Shown: positions 42,888-53,156 of the stretch, in pieces
Layout of the letters: every line of letters starts with the position of its first letter
Position numbering within the stretch: position 1 is the first letter of the stretch
NCBI GenBank assembly: GCA_012862575.1
Contig: BLSF01000035.1
Coordinates: 310,001 to 374,000, forward strand
Direction: 5' to 3'
From: Parietichytrium sp. I65-24A
Taxonomy: Eukaryota > Sar > Bigyra > Thraustochytrida > Thraustochytriidae
DNA length: 64,000 bases
Notes under the pieces: model-generated
Told to the model about the DNA's origin: nothing
Database searches by the model: none
Seen by the model: only the letters and a program-made list of their open reading frames with translations
Translations under genes and position numbers: made by a program

Positions 42888-42949
42888 GTACCGGTACTGG
42901 TACTGATACTGCTAGTATTGAGTACTGAGTACCGGTACCAGTACCAGTG
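42888..42949. repeat. GTAC-rich inverted repeat (hairpin)
   Basis: A left arm GTACCGGTACTGGTACTG and a right arm GTACCGGTACCAGTACCAGT flank a centre that contains GTACTGAGTAC at 42922. The arms are partly complementary (ACTGGTACTGG pairs with CCAGTACCAGT). Confidence 0.75.
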
Positions 42950-45900
42950 ATGTCTTCCTTGTTCGTTGTTCCGCTCTTGTAGGTGCTATCGTATGTGGTA
43001 GACGAGGAGTATGACGGGAAGTGAAGTCGTCATCAGGGGTAATCAGGAGTAACTTCATACTAGAAAACAGTATTCGTGTACTAACACTGCCTGGTCATAG
43101 ACGATGGTTTATCGAAAATGGTAGCTGTGTAGGAAACCCTATTCAAACAGTATCATGTCCTATTCTAACGCTCTAACTGATATTAGCGTAGAGCCCTTGA
43201 GTGTTTTGCGGAACGAAAACGATCATCGTTCAATATCGTCGAACAACATCAACAACATCTGAGTCAGTTCAATGTTGAAGGTATCAGAATCCATTGTCTT
43301 CTGAAACATGTCCAGAGTGTTCTGACTGTCGGTGAAGTGCATGTATGGTCGGAACTCTTTCCACTACAAGAATGCGGGCCGTTTAGAACGCAGAAGAGTG
43401 AGCGCTGAAAATAGATCGCCCCCCCTGCGCTCTTTGACGCTTGGCTGTTCAATGGGATGGCATCGTAAGATCTTCAGAACTTGGCAACTCGTGGCGTGTC
43501 AGGCATTACATTACTCACGCGGCTGGCTTGATTTGCTCTTGGCGTGTGATTGCTTTCAAAGACCGTCAGGTTCAGATGGCATTTCGCAGAAAGGTTGCCC
43601 CGGCACGTTTTGGCTTGGTCGACCGAGAACCCGATAAAAAGTCTGATGCTCAGACGAACGCGATCGTTTCGCGCAAATGTTATATCCCGTTCAGTGTGGT
43701 ACGAGGCCCATGGCCGTTGAGTGTGCCAATACCTTGCGATACGTTTTTAGCCATCGCGACCAGGGCAGACAGAACCCGAACTTGGGTTGGAACCAAGTTC
43801 CATCACAGTCCGCGATGACTTTCGCGGAAGCGGTTTTGTTACATGAGCGTCAATGAACGAAGGATCGGGAACGTAATCCAGTCGCGGTGTGCTTCCCGCC
43901 CGGGCCATCGTGAGCAGAACCCGAAATCGTGCTGGCACCGACTCCAAATGGAAACGTAGTTCTTTGACAGTTGACGAAGACTTGCTTCCAAGCGATTTGC
44001 CCCCCACTTGTTAATTGAACTTCGAAAATTTGAATGGAAGACCTGTTACGAAGGCCAAACGAAGGCACGCAGTCTTGAGTTTCTTTTCGCTACCGCAAGC
44101 GGTTCGCAAAGCTGTACCTCGGGCTCTCACTGCCAAAACTCGAATCTTTTAACGAGTATCTGCGAATAAATTATTTCGGTCCGAATTCCATGGGAAAACA
44201 TTTTTGATTCTTTGGGGTCCACGTCCGCGGCCCATTCTAATTGATGACCCGCAGCAAGTCAAGCTAGGTTTAAAGTGACTTCCGAAACAGATCCATGCAT
44301 CGATCCATCCAAAACTCGATTAACCAAACAAAAGTAATGAATTAGGCTTATTCAGATCATCATAATGACCGTGACTCAGAACGACAAAACGTTCTGCGGT
44401 GTCAAAAGGGGCCAACATTTTCAATCTTTCAGTACTTCTCAAGCTAGTAAATTGGGGGTCTCAGAATTCAGATGTTCAGATTGCTCAGATCTAAGTTTAA
44501 CTAACTTACCTCTCACGGGTAACATGAACTTTATTGGACTCTACAAAATTTCCTTTCACACAAGCCTCAGAAGAAGGAGGAACGACATCCCCTCCAGCTT
44601 CAGCGCCGCCAAAAAACTCGCCCGCTCCTCTACGCCTCCCGCACGTTGTATGCTGTTTATTGTGTAAACGCTATACCAGACCAGAGGGGCGGTACGAAGT
44701 TTGCGCTAATTGCTCCGGCGCGCGACATTGCGGTGAAATAAGCGGAGCGGAGAGAACCGGGGAAACGTTTTCCCGCCTGCTGAGCCTGCTGAGCCTGCTG
44801 TGTGGAGGGGGACCTAAGAACCCAATAAACAGCGGCAGCGACGAGCAAATAGGGTGCGAAGAACCACGGAAGAACCTGTCTCTTCCGCCTCGGAAGTTTA
44901 TTGCTCGTACCGATTATTATCGCGCGCATTAAATGCCGACTTGTGGTGTGCTCACGTTAAAAGATAGATATGCAATGGGTTGCGAAGAAGATGTGGAGAC
45001 CTTTCACTAGCTCAGCTGCATTCTGTAATTCTGCAAATTTTGCAATTCTGCAAATTCTGCAAAAGTAGAATAAAATAACCAATTATGATGTGCAGCAAGA
45101 CGGTGGCCTCGTAGAATTGGTAATCCTCCCCCCCTTGAAATTCACAACGAAAACTCACTTAAAATGGAAGAAAACTTCTGTTGATTCCAAGGGGTCGCAC
45201 TGTTCAGGGTTTTCGCATCGGCGAGCTTCATATAACATTATGTGTGCTCGAGCCTTGAAGCTGTTTATACGACAAACACTAAGACCAGAGAGGGGATCAT
45301 TTTTGTTTGAGTTCTTGCTGGACTAACGCCTGGAAGAACCGGACAATTTGTCCAATAGCCTCTTCTAAGGGATCGCTTGAAGTCACCCTCCCGCAATAAG
45401 GAGTAAAGTACAGAAATCTGGGGTGTATGAATAACTTTCATTAAGTGGCGAGGCACTTCGAAGGCGGCACAGGGCGCCATTTTAATCGGAGGAACAGGAA
45501 GCTGTTTCCCCGGCCGCTGGTCGACAGGGTGTGCGGTCCTATTCCTCGCACCATAAGGTAGTACTATCTATCAATCGTCGTAGAAGTATACAAGGTAAAC
45601 AAACTTGAACCGATGTGAGGATTGAGGCTTTCGTGAAGAGCTCAAAGCAATCGAGAGTGCGGAAAATTGTATCAAAGCTTTCCTTCAACGTCAGAAAACC
45701 AGAGAAAAGTGGCCCGCTCCTGAGCTGGCCGAGAAGAACAGAAGCTCGAAAACTTGAGTCAACAACTGGAAGTGTTTAGTGCGGTGAGCTTCCAAACCTC
45801 CTTGCGCTTGCCATTGCGATTGTGATTTTGATGAAGCGGAAGCTATCTGCTGTGAGAATGTTCATTTCTTCATTTCTTTTAAAAAACCTGTATGAATTAC

Positions 45901-46576
45901 TTATTTTTGCTCGCGAATGAGCTCGAGTGAAAACAATGCTGGATTTCATTGACGTTACTTGTCATCCTCAAGATAATCCCCGTAAACCAATTACGAGCCA
46001 AACTCTCGCGCTCTCACCTTCAACGAATGAACGAACATTCACATTCAAAAAACGGAAACTACTGCGCTCCCTCCTCTCGGGGAAATAGCCTTCTAATCTT
46101 GCTTTTTTCCTGTCACACCCAACCACTCTTACCGCCCAGCCACCCCAACGCTTACCGCGAGACACTAGTGCCCCTTAGCGGTACTAACGCAGCACGGTAT
46201 GCAGTCCTACCGCTAGAGGGGTGGGAAAAGGCAAGAGCATACGGGAGGAAGAAGGGGCGGCAGGCGCAGAAGGAGGTGAAAATATTCGCGCGTTGAAGGA
46301 CACCCACTCAACTCACTCACTCATTCACTCTCTCACAAACTCAGCAGTAGAGGCGTCGCTCGGGGCCATTCGGGTTGTGAGGAGAGGTGTCAGTTCGTTT
46401 GTGTTTTGAATTTTGATTTTGTTTGGCAAGAGGCAGCGAGTGAGTGAGTGAGTTGGAGAGGCTACTTTGGGTCTGGCAAATAGAATATGCTCAAAGCAAC
46501 GAAACTTGGTTGGAGCTGTAAACTTAAACATTGCCGACTGCGCTGCTGCTTGCGCCACGCTGCGGAACAGGTTGCA

Positions 46577-46615
46577 GTACTCAGTACACTGAGTTGTGTA
46601 CTCAGTACTCAGTAC
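46577..46615. repeat. GTACTCAGTAC triple copy
   Basis: One GTACTCAGTAC at 46577 and two overlapping copies at 46598-46615, the same element as at 7436, 24632, 42922 and 51951. Confidence 0.85.
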
Positions 46616-47723
46616 AGGTCCTTCTTTCCTGAGACGTGTTTTCTCAGTGGCGGCTGTCGTAGAGTTTGTTTGTTTGTTTGTTTGTTTGCAGATCCGCCGA
46701 GGAGCAGGTGCGAGTTTGGCAGATAGGATAGCGCCTCCTCCTTTCGTTCGTTCATTCTTTCTTTCATCTCTTTTTGGTTGTGTTGGGGGCTGCAGTGGAC
46801 TGACTAGGCACAACTGCTCGTCGACTTTCGGGGCCGACACTGCCTCGAACTTTGAATTCTCATCGTGCGTTTTCATTTCCTGGTCCCTCGACGTTCTCAA
46901 CGTGGCCCAAGACTAAAGCCCTGTCTCTCTCTCGCTCTCTCTCTCCTTGGGCACACGTGCAAAGACAATACTGGCAAAAAAGGTAGCGAACTCAACGTTT
47001 GTGCAAGTCCGGATCCGAAGAGGTTTTTTCAGAGGGCTTGAAAGCTTGCAAGATACCTCCCTCCACACAGTTGGCGCGACTCGAAGCAACTTGACAGCTC
47101 ACGCTCCACGTTTCAATTTGCGCTTTCTGCAGAGCAGAGTTGCAAGCCTACTCCACCGCCCATCAACAACTAATGTTGCAACTTGAACAGCTTTGCGAAA
47201 AGTTTCCGGCTTCAAGACAGGACTTGTACGCGATCAGCGACTTGTCGACCGCCTCTCTCTACCCGACAACCAAAGAGCGAGGTTGGAGTGCGATCTGAGC
47301 CCTTGCGGTGCAGCAGGTGCGGTCTTGAAGAGGTTGGCTCTTAGGCGCTTGTCAAATTACTGTTGGAGCAGCCTAACCTTGCTTCAACCATACAAAGCGG
47401 AAGCATAGTCGATCCGACCGAAAGACGCCGTGCTCTGTTTCTATCGAAAAACCTTTTGCGCGAGTCCCACACAAAATCTCTCAGGCGGTGGCTTGCTGAG
47501 AATACTCCAGAGATTTCCCGTCTGCCCTCTCTAAAAGAACTGCAAGACCTCTATCGCAGCTCTCGCTGTTCCGTCAGCTTGCGTGCCTCGTGGGTTGCTT
47601 GTCGCGTCGCGTCTCATCTCGAATTCGGCTCAGTTGCGGGGAGAGCTTTGGGTCATTGGTGCTCGAGCGGGGTGAGCGCCTCGCAAGTGTTCGGTCAGGT
47701 GCTCTTGTGCAAATTTCTCCTTG

Positions 47724-48593
47724 ATGAAAACGAAGGTCGTCCTCTCGCCCAGGGAAGTGTCACTTCATCGCATCTCTGAGCCTTTGGGTCTCATTCGCAC
47801 AAAGGAACAGGTCGCGTCCGAGATGCCTGCCGAGGATGACTTCCACCTCCACAGCAATCTGCTCACTGGTGCGCTGAAACGAAATCGCATTCGAATGGTG
47901 GCTTTGGACTTGGACATGACCCTGCTTGACATTCACACAAAGTCGAAGTGGGAAGATGGCCCGTGCAAATTGGCCAAACACATTCGACCTTTTTTTCAAA
48001 GCTTCATTCCAGCCTTGCTCCGGAAAGGCGTTGTGGTTTGCGTGTGTACATTTTCTTCTCAACGCAAGCTCATTCAAAATACTCTGCGCGAACTATTCGG
48101 AAACACGCTAGCTCGCCAGATTCTCATCCGGTGCAACGACGGATCCTGGGCCCCTTCGCCCTTGGAGAGTGCACCAAGCTCGTGGAGACAATGCTCTAGG
48201 CGCGGAAAAATTGACCATATTCTCTCAGTCGTCACCAAGGTCTACAGCGAGTCTGGTGTCGAAATTATTCCTTCCGAGGTGGTTCTCATCGACGATACAG
48301 AGTTAAACGTCCAGCAGGCGCAGCTAGATGGCTTGCACGCGTTCATGTTTGATAGTAAACTGAGTCCGGAGGACGATCCCTTGCAGATCTTTTCAACCAT
48401 GATGTTCTATTTTCGCCTCGACACTGAGCCTTTCAAAACGCACAAATCAGACTCGGACACTGCCAATTCGGATCAGAGCCCGTACGCATTGAAGGTCGCT
48501 AGAGCTAAGCAGCAGCCTTCACAGTACAAGGCCGCGAGCACCAAGCAGAGGCTGGGCCGCAAATCCAAGGCTGTTCAATGCAGTATCATGTAA
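47724..48593 (+). CDS. HAD-superfamily phosphatase-like protein ending in a CaaX box
   Basis: A 289-aa protein from the first ATG (MKTKVVLSP); the Met at residue 34 (MPAEDDF) is an alternative. HAD motif I is LDLDMTLLD, with the paired Asp at 62 and 64 and Thr 66. Motif II is at VCTFSS (107-112). A Lys for motif III lies near GKIDHIL, and motif IV LIDDTELNVQQA is at 188-199. A middle segment (residues 139-156) has Pro/Ser runs. The last four residues are CSIM, preceded by a basic stretch (KQRLGRKSKAVQ), a classic CaaX farnesylation signal with Met at the end. HAD phosphatases hydrolyse phosphoesters; the substrate here is unknown. Inference: membrane-tethered phosphatase. Confidence 0.82.
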   Translation: MKTKVVLSPREVSLHRISEPLGLIRTKEQVASEMPAEDDFHLHSNLLTGALKRNRIRMVALDLDMTLLDIHTKSKWEDGPCKLAKHIRPFFQSFIPALLRKGVVVCVCTFSSQRKLIQNTLRELFGNTLARQILIRCNDGSWAPSPLESAPSSWRQCSRRGKIDHILSVVTKVYSESGVEIIPSEVVLIDDTELNVQQAQLDGLHAFMFDSKLSPEDDPLQIFSTMMFYFRLDTEPFKTHKSDSDTANSDQSPYALKVARAKQQPSQYKAASTKQRLGRKSKAVQCSIM

Positions 48594-49038
48594 ATTTCTG
48601 GTTAGCTTTTATTTCCGCGCAAGTCTCCACAGTAGGGAGTTATTGCGCGCTGTTGTCTATTTGCTGTTCATTACACATGATTTCAATCGAATCAAATACA
48701 AATTATTTCTTTCACTCTGAGTTTTCGTTCTCTCTTCCCTCTCGTTATTCAATGAAAGCCGTCGTCTTTGGTTGGCTTCTCCGATGCGAGACTGTCCTCG
48801 ACGTTGGCTCTTTTCTTGTTTTGTCAGTGGATGAGAATTATAAAATTGATGGTTGTACTGATTGATCTTCTTCATGAACAAAGAATGATAAGAAAAAAAA
48901 ATAGTGAAAAAGGTTCCTCTTTTTCCTGTATATGGAAATCTCCTCCGAAAGACTAGCTGCAGAGAACACAAGGTGTGTCGAAGCGGAGTTAGATATTTAT
49001 GGTTAAACCTTTCGGTCTACGGAAGCGTTGTTTTGTCA
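48594..49038. other. Convergent 3' region, no gene seen
   Basis: 445 bp, AT-rich, with poly-A-type runs on both strands and no recognisable coding signal. Confidence 0.6.
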
Positions 49039-49911
49039 TCAGAGGAGCTCAGAAGGGTCCGTATGCAGCAAGTCCGCCGCGATTTCCTTCACCAAAGCAC
49101 CAATAAAATATGAAACAGCAGCTGCGGCAGAACCGAGCAGGAGGAATTCAACTCCGCTCTTGTACCACTTGCTTGCGGAGAACTTGGACTTGTAAGCTCC
49201 GAGAATGAACAGGACGCTCATGGTAACTGCGCACGCAGTGACAAAGAGGAACCAAGAGGAAGCCGAAGGGTACAGTAACGGAACGATAATGTACCCGAGA
49301 AGCGGCATCGTGCCGAAAACTAGAAATGACAAAAAGGTAACAAATCCGTCCTGGTATGGGCTGTCATCCGGGCTAGGCACCTTGAGCTGCAGCTCTTCGA
49401 TCATCATAATATCAATGAAAAAGTCCTTGTACTTGGACATGGTGTTCACCACAGTTTCGGCGTTCGCACGAGGAAGGCCACGCGATTCGTAGAGTTCCAC
49501 CATTTCACGCAGCTCTCCCTCGGGAAAGTTTTCAAACTCCCAGCACTCTCGCCTGCGCTCCTGTGCTACGTGCTCGTTGTACGCCAGCGTTGAAACGGTG
49601 TCTCCCACCCCCATGGAAAAGGCGTCTGCGATAATGTTCGAGATTCCCAGAATCAGGACCACCTCAGGATCCAAACTACCGCCTGCAGCTCCGCTCACGA
49701 TGGCGAAGGCGGTCAGGACGCCGTCCAGCCCGCCGTACACGATACTTTTGATAAAATCCCCAGCTTCGCGGTGACCTTCATCTGCCTTCGACTTTTGATG
49801 AGCTTTAATGGATGCGGCTGCGTCGTTGCTGTCATACGCCTTCCGCGCCTCTCCGACGTCGCGACTCAGCCCATGCTGGTGCCCAGTGGACCCGTATCTT
49901 TTCGACTGCAT
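49039..49911 (-). CDS. VIT/CCC1-family vacuolar iron transporter-like protein
   Basis: A 290-aa protein with the VIT plan of five membrane segments. TM1 holds the conserved start SIVYGGLDGVLTAFAIVSGAAG. TM2 is VVLILGISNIIADAFSMGVGDTVSTL, with the small Gly, Ser and Asp residues typical of the family. A cytoplasmic Glu-rich helical hairpin follows (EHVAQERRRECWEFENFPEGELREMVELYESRGL), equivalent to the metal-binding domain. TM3-TM5 come after about residue 190. The N-terminal 45 residues are hydrophilic. The family moves Fe2+ or Mn2+ into vacuoles in exchange for protons. The substrate is inferred, not seen. Confidence 0.92.
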   Translation of the reverse strand: MQSKRYGSTGHQHGLSRDVGEARKAYDSNDAAASIKAHQKSKADEGHREAGDFIKSIVYGGLDGVLTAFAIVSGAAGGSLDPEVVLILGISNIIADAFSMGVGDTVSTLAYNEHVAQERRRECWEFENFPEGELREMVELYESRGLPRANAETVVNTMSKYKDFFIDIMMIEELQLKVPSPDDSPYQDGFVTFLSFLVFGTMPLLGYIIVPLLYPSASSWFLFVTACAVTMSVLFILGAYKSKFSASKWYKSGVEFLLLGSAAAAVSYFIGALVKEIAADLLHTDPSELL

Positions 49912-52222
49912 CGTTCTTCTGACAAATCAGCAATTCGACTTCGCAAGTCCAAGCACAGCGGCCTGCTGCCAGAATCTTGCAAGATAACCTTATCGCAAAT
50001 TAGAGCACTCCGAAGCCAAAGCCAAATTCCAATGTCGCCCAACGTCTGGCACTCCTCCCAACGATATCAATCCGAGGCTTGTTGCGATATACTCAACGCC
50101 ACTGCAACATTAACATTAACATCCACCCAAGTTCCAGTCAGTCGCTCGTCAAGATGAACATTATCCAACATCCATCATCCAACATTTAACATTTAACAAC
50201 AAATCACACGCTCCAAGAGCATAACAAAGTCATCAAGTCACCAAACTTATATACATCACAACAAAACCAACTCACACTCTGTCTCCCAGACGACCAATCT
50301 CTGTACTCTGTACTCTGTACTCTGCTTACGTGCGAGGACACCTGTCAATACAGGAAAACTCTAATTACAACTAGTAGTTGGGCACACAAGCGTACGCAAA
50401 TCGAGTACACTTTCCGCCTGCGCACCACCACAGCTTCTCTCAGGATTTGGGATTTTTTCACCGACGGAACGTTCTCCTGTTCGCTACCACTTGGCTAATA
50501 TTTAAAGTAGGTGTTAAATGGTGGTAGATGAGAGTAGGGGCAGAAGTGTATGGGAGCGTACGGCACGCCCGTATTTGAATAGTCGCGTAGTTTTGGATAT
50601 GGAGCGGCGGAACGCTTTTTCCTGGATGATGATTGACGATGATTGACGTATTGACTATTGACGTAGTTGACGTCTCGAAGATGTCAAAACCTTTTCTCAC
50701 TGTCAATCGAAAGAATCGAAAGAGTCTTTTGCGAACTTTTTAATACATTAGCAAAGGCATTTTCCGCTCTGAGCACCGTGACTCTGACAACTCTGACAGT
50801 CGAAACGGTCCACACAGTACAGTACTGACTGTGAGTACCGCAACCACATTGCTTTCCTTTCAATAACGCTGCGGGGGCTCTTGGAAATGTCTTCGTCTTC
50901 GCAGGTCTTCGGAGATCGTCGGCAGGCCAAGTCTATCCATCTATCCGTCTATCCGTCTGCCTCCCAGCAACTAACTTTGTCTGACTGAAAAGCAAAACCA
51001 AAACCAAAAGCAAAAGTAAAAGTAAAAAGTGAAAGTCCCAAGATCGAGATCTCCCACGGCGCAGGCGACACAGGAGACGCGTCGATATAACTTAACGGTG
51101 AAATCAAAACCAGTGTGCGCGCAACACGAGAAGGCGCTGAGTGCCACAGCAATAGAATGGGAAGCACAGTCGTACCATGTCGTACCGGTAGATCACTGCC
51201 GCTTGCGCACGACCGACATGGATGTCCTAGTCAGCGTATAAAGCGTAGCCAGCCTAGTGAGTCGTCGCAGGACCGTGCCGCGGCCACCGCACCTGGGCGA
51301 TTTGGGACCTTGGCACTCTTTCAGCCTTTGTATTCTTTGTATCTTTCTTCCTTTCTTTCTTACTTCCTGTTTGTTTGTCTTTCATTCATTCATTCATTCT
51401 TTCTTTCTTCCTTTCTGTCTTTGTTTCTCTGTTCTGTGCTTTGGCTTGTGGCATCGTCGAGCTTGCTGGTGTTTGTGAGCGATCGAGACGGTGCCGGACT
51501 CTGAAGATTTCTCGTTTTGGTTAATTAGATGAGTGAATTGATTGGTTGATTGATCGAAAGTCTGAAGTATGAACACACACTGTTCCGTAGCCAGAGCTTT
51601 CTTCGCAGAAAAGAAAAGACAAAAGTAAAGAGAAGGGAGAAAGGTGAGTTGACATTGGCATGCCCTTGGCAAGAGCACTGGCAGTCAGCCGTCCGTCGTT
51701 CGACCGCTATCTCTCTCTTACTCTCTCTGCTTTTCACCGTCAATCGCCACAGAGTGTGACGGAGTGAACGCGCTGTCTATCTGTCCCTCTCTGTCTGTCG
51801 TCTTTCCACCAGCTTGCACATTTGCATAATTGTTATCACCAACTCATGACGCGAATGGCTGGCTACTGCAGTAGTTCGTTGAACTTGGCAAAAAAGAGAA
51901 ATAGATAGATAGATAGAAAGAGCTGGCTGCGACGTACTCACTGTCAATGAGTACTGAGTACCGGTACCGACCGGTGAGGAAACAAGACATTTATTCACTC
52001 ATTCTTCTTTGTCTGCGAGTAGTCTGCGTGGTCTTCCTCTCGAACGACGCCGCACTTGGACTGAGCACTAGATGGGGAAGGAAGGTCACGCAAGAGGCGC
52101 TTCCGTGGGCACAAGAAACAACAAACAAGAGAACAAGAAAGGCGCGGTTTGCTGAATTGAATCGAATCGGCACAAGAGAATCGAAGAAAAAAGAGCTCTC
52201 GCACAGACACTGACTGACTGAC

Positions 52223-52244
52223 TGACTGTGAGTACTGACTGTGA
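52223..52244. promoter_or_regulatory. Tandem TGACTGTGA motifs
   Basis: Two copies of TGACTGTGA start at 52223 and 52236, joined by GTAC, about 0.9 kb upstream of the PurK-PurE-PurC start. This is the densest instance of a motif seen 13 times in this window. Confidence 0.55.
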
Positions 52245-52861
52245 GCCCAAGAATGCGGTGATGCGGAGTCCTTTCAATTTACAAAACAGGACAAGTTTCT
52301 CATTTCTTACGGTTTTTCGAAAAGTCAAAAAAGCTAAACACTATACATTTGTTGTGAAAGATTGGTCACCAATCCATCCATCGACCAAGTTATCTATCCG
52401 TCTATCTATCTGTCTGCATGCACACACATGACGTTGAATGAACGGGATGGCAAAAGTAGTTCGTGCTCAACATCCTCACTCACCACCTTGTCAATAACTT
52501 ATTGTCACAAAACCATCCTTTCATTCACTCATTCATTCGTTCTTTCTTTCTCTCTTTCTTTCTTTCTTCCTCTCTCGACCAACTGATCAGCTGATCAATT
52601 GATTCACTGACAGTCTTCTCAGTCTTCTCAGTCTTCTCACAGTCAGACAAAATCTTTCGACAAGACGAGAGGCGAGGAGCCAAGAAATGTATCAGAGTTA
52701 CAACCAATCCATCCAATCCACATCAATCCACACATCCAACGATAGATACTTGCATACACGCACATCCAATTATCTATCTATCTTCCCTATCTTCTCTATC
52801 TTCTCTTCCTCGCGGATACTACTTGGAGCTACAACCGTCCCTCTCTCTCGCTCTCTGTTTC

Positions 52862-52901
52862 TCCTTCTTCTTCTTCTTCTTCTTCTTCTTCTTCTTCTTC
52901 T
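52862..52901. repeat. (TTC)n microsatellite
   Basis: About 12 uninterrupted TTC triplets, followed after 16 bp by a TGACTGTGA motif. Confidence 0.9.
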
Positions 52902-53156
52902 CAGAGTCCAATTGACTGACTGTGAGACAACGCGGAAGGCAAGCGAGCAGACACCTCGGACATACAAACATACAAACAGACACAGCGCTCTGCTCAGTCC
53001 ACCGCAGAGGCACAGATTGGCGTTCGATATTTGAGTTCGTTTCGTTCGCTGTTGGCCGGTCTTGTGTTCGTTGTGGTTGTGTTTGTTGTTGTTGTTGTGG
53101 TTGTTTGGCGTATTTTGGAAGCTGCTGTGTTAGTGTTGGCAGGGAAAGCAGTCATC

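Larger units (their letters stand above)
42594..47723. other. 5.1-kb gene-poor divergent region
   Basis: I cannot support a gene here. Contents: a GTAC hairpin (42888-42949), a weak imperfect duplication around 43748-43990, the GTAC copies at 46577-46615 and a TTTG repeat (about 46665-46688). A 90-codon minus frame from 44929 to 44657 begins at an ATG and has one hydrophobic stretch, but lacks family signals. A 43-codon frame from an ATG at 47173 and an open frame at 47363-47779 without ATG lie upstream of the HAD gene and could be 5' leader or a missed exon. Confidence 0.5.
49912..53156. other. Divergent 3.2-kb promoter region with motif cluster
   Basis: No gene I can support. It contains TGACTGTGA-type motifs at 50826, 52223, 52236, 52637 and 52917, TGACAGTGA variants at 50697 and 51938, GTACTGAGTAC at 51951 and (TTC)n at about 52862-52901. 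There are also several TTTC and ATTC runs. Sequence at 53031-53156 is open in frame with the next gene and would read as hydrophobic Val/Leu, but it has no ATG and is GTT-rich, so it is likely 5' leader. Confidence 0.6.

Noticed and set aside
46325-46900. 191-aa minus frame with repeated Lys/Gln/Thr
   Set aside because: Runs through TTTG and GTAC repeats; low complexity, no domain.
47363-47779. 139-codon frame overlapping the HAD gene start
   Set aside because: It contains no ATG and overlaps the HAD gene in another frame. Attempts to join it by GT-AG splicing gave no phase-matched junction, so it is mentioned only as a possible leader or missed exon.
53031-53156. Hydrophobic N-terminal extension (Val/Leu) on the PurK-PurE-PurC frame
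   Set aside because: No ATG; the codons come from a GTT/GTG-rich leader. The ATG at 53157 starts a complete PurK domain.
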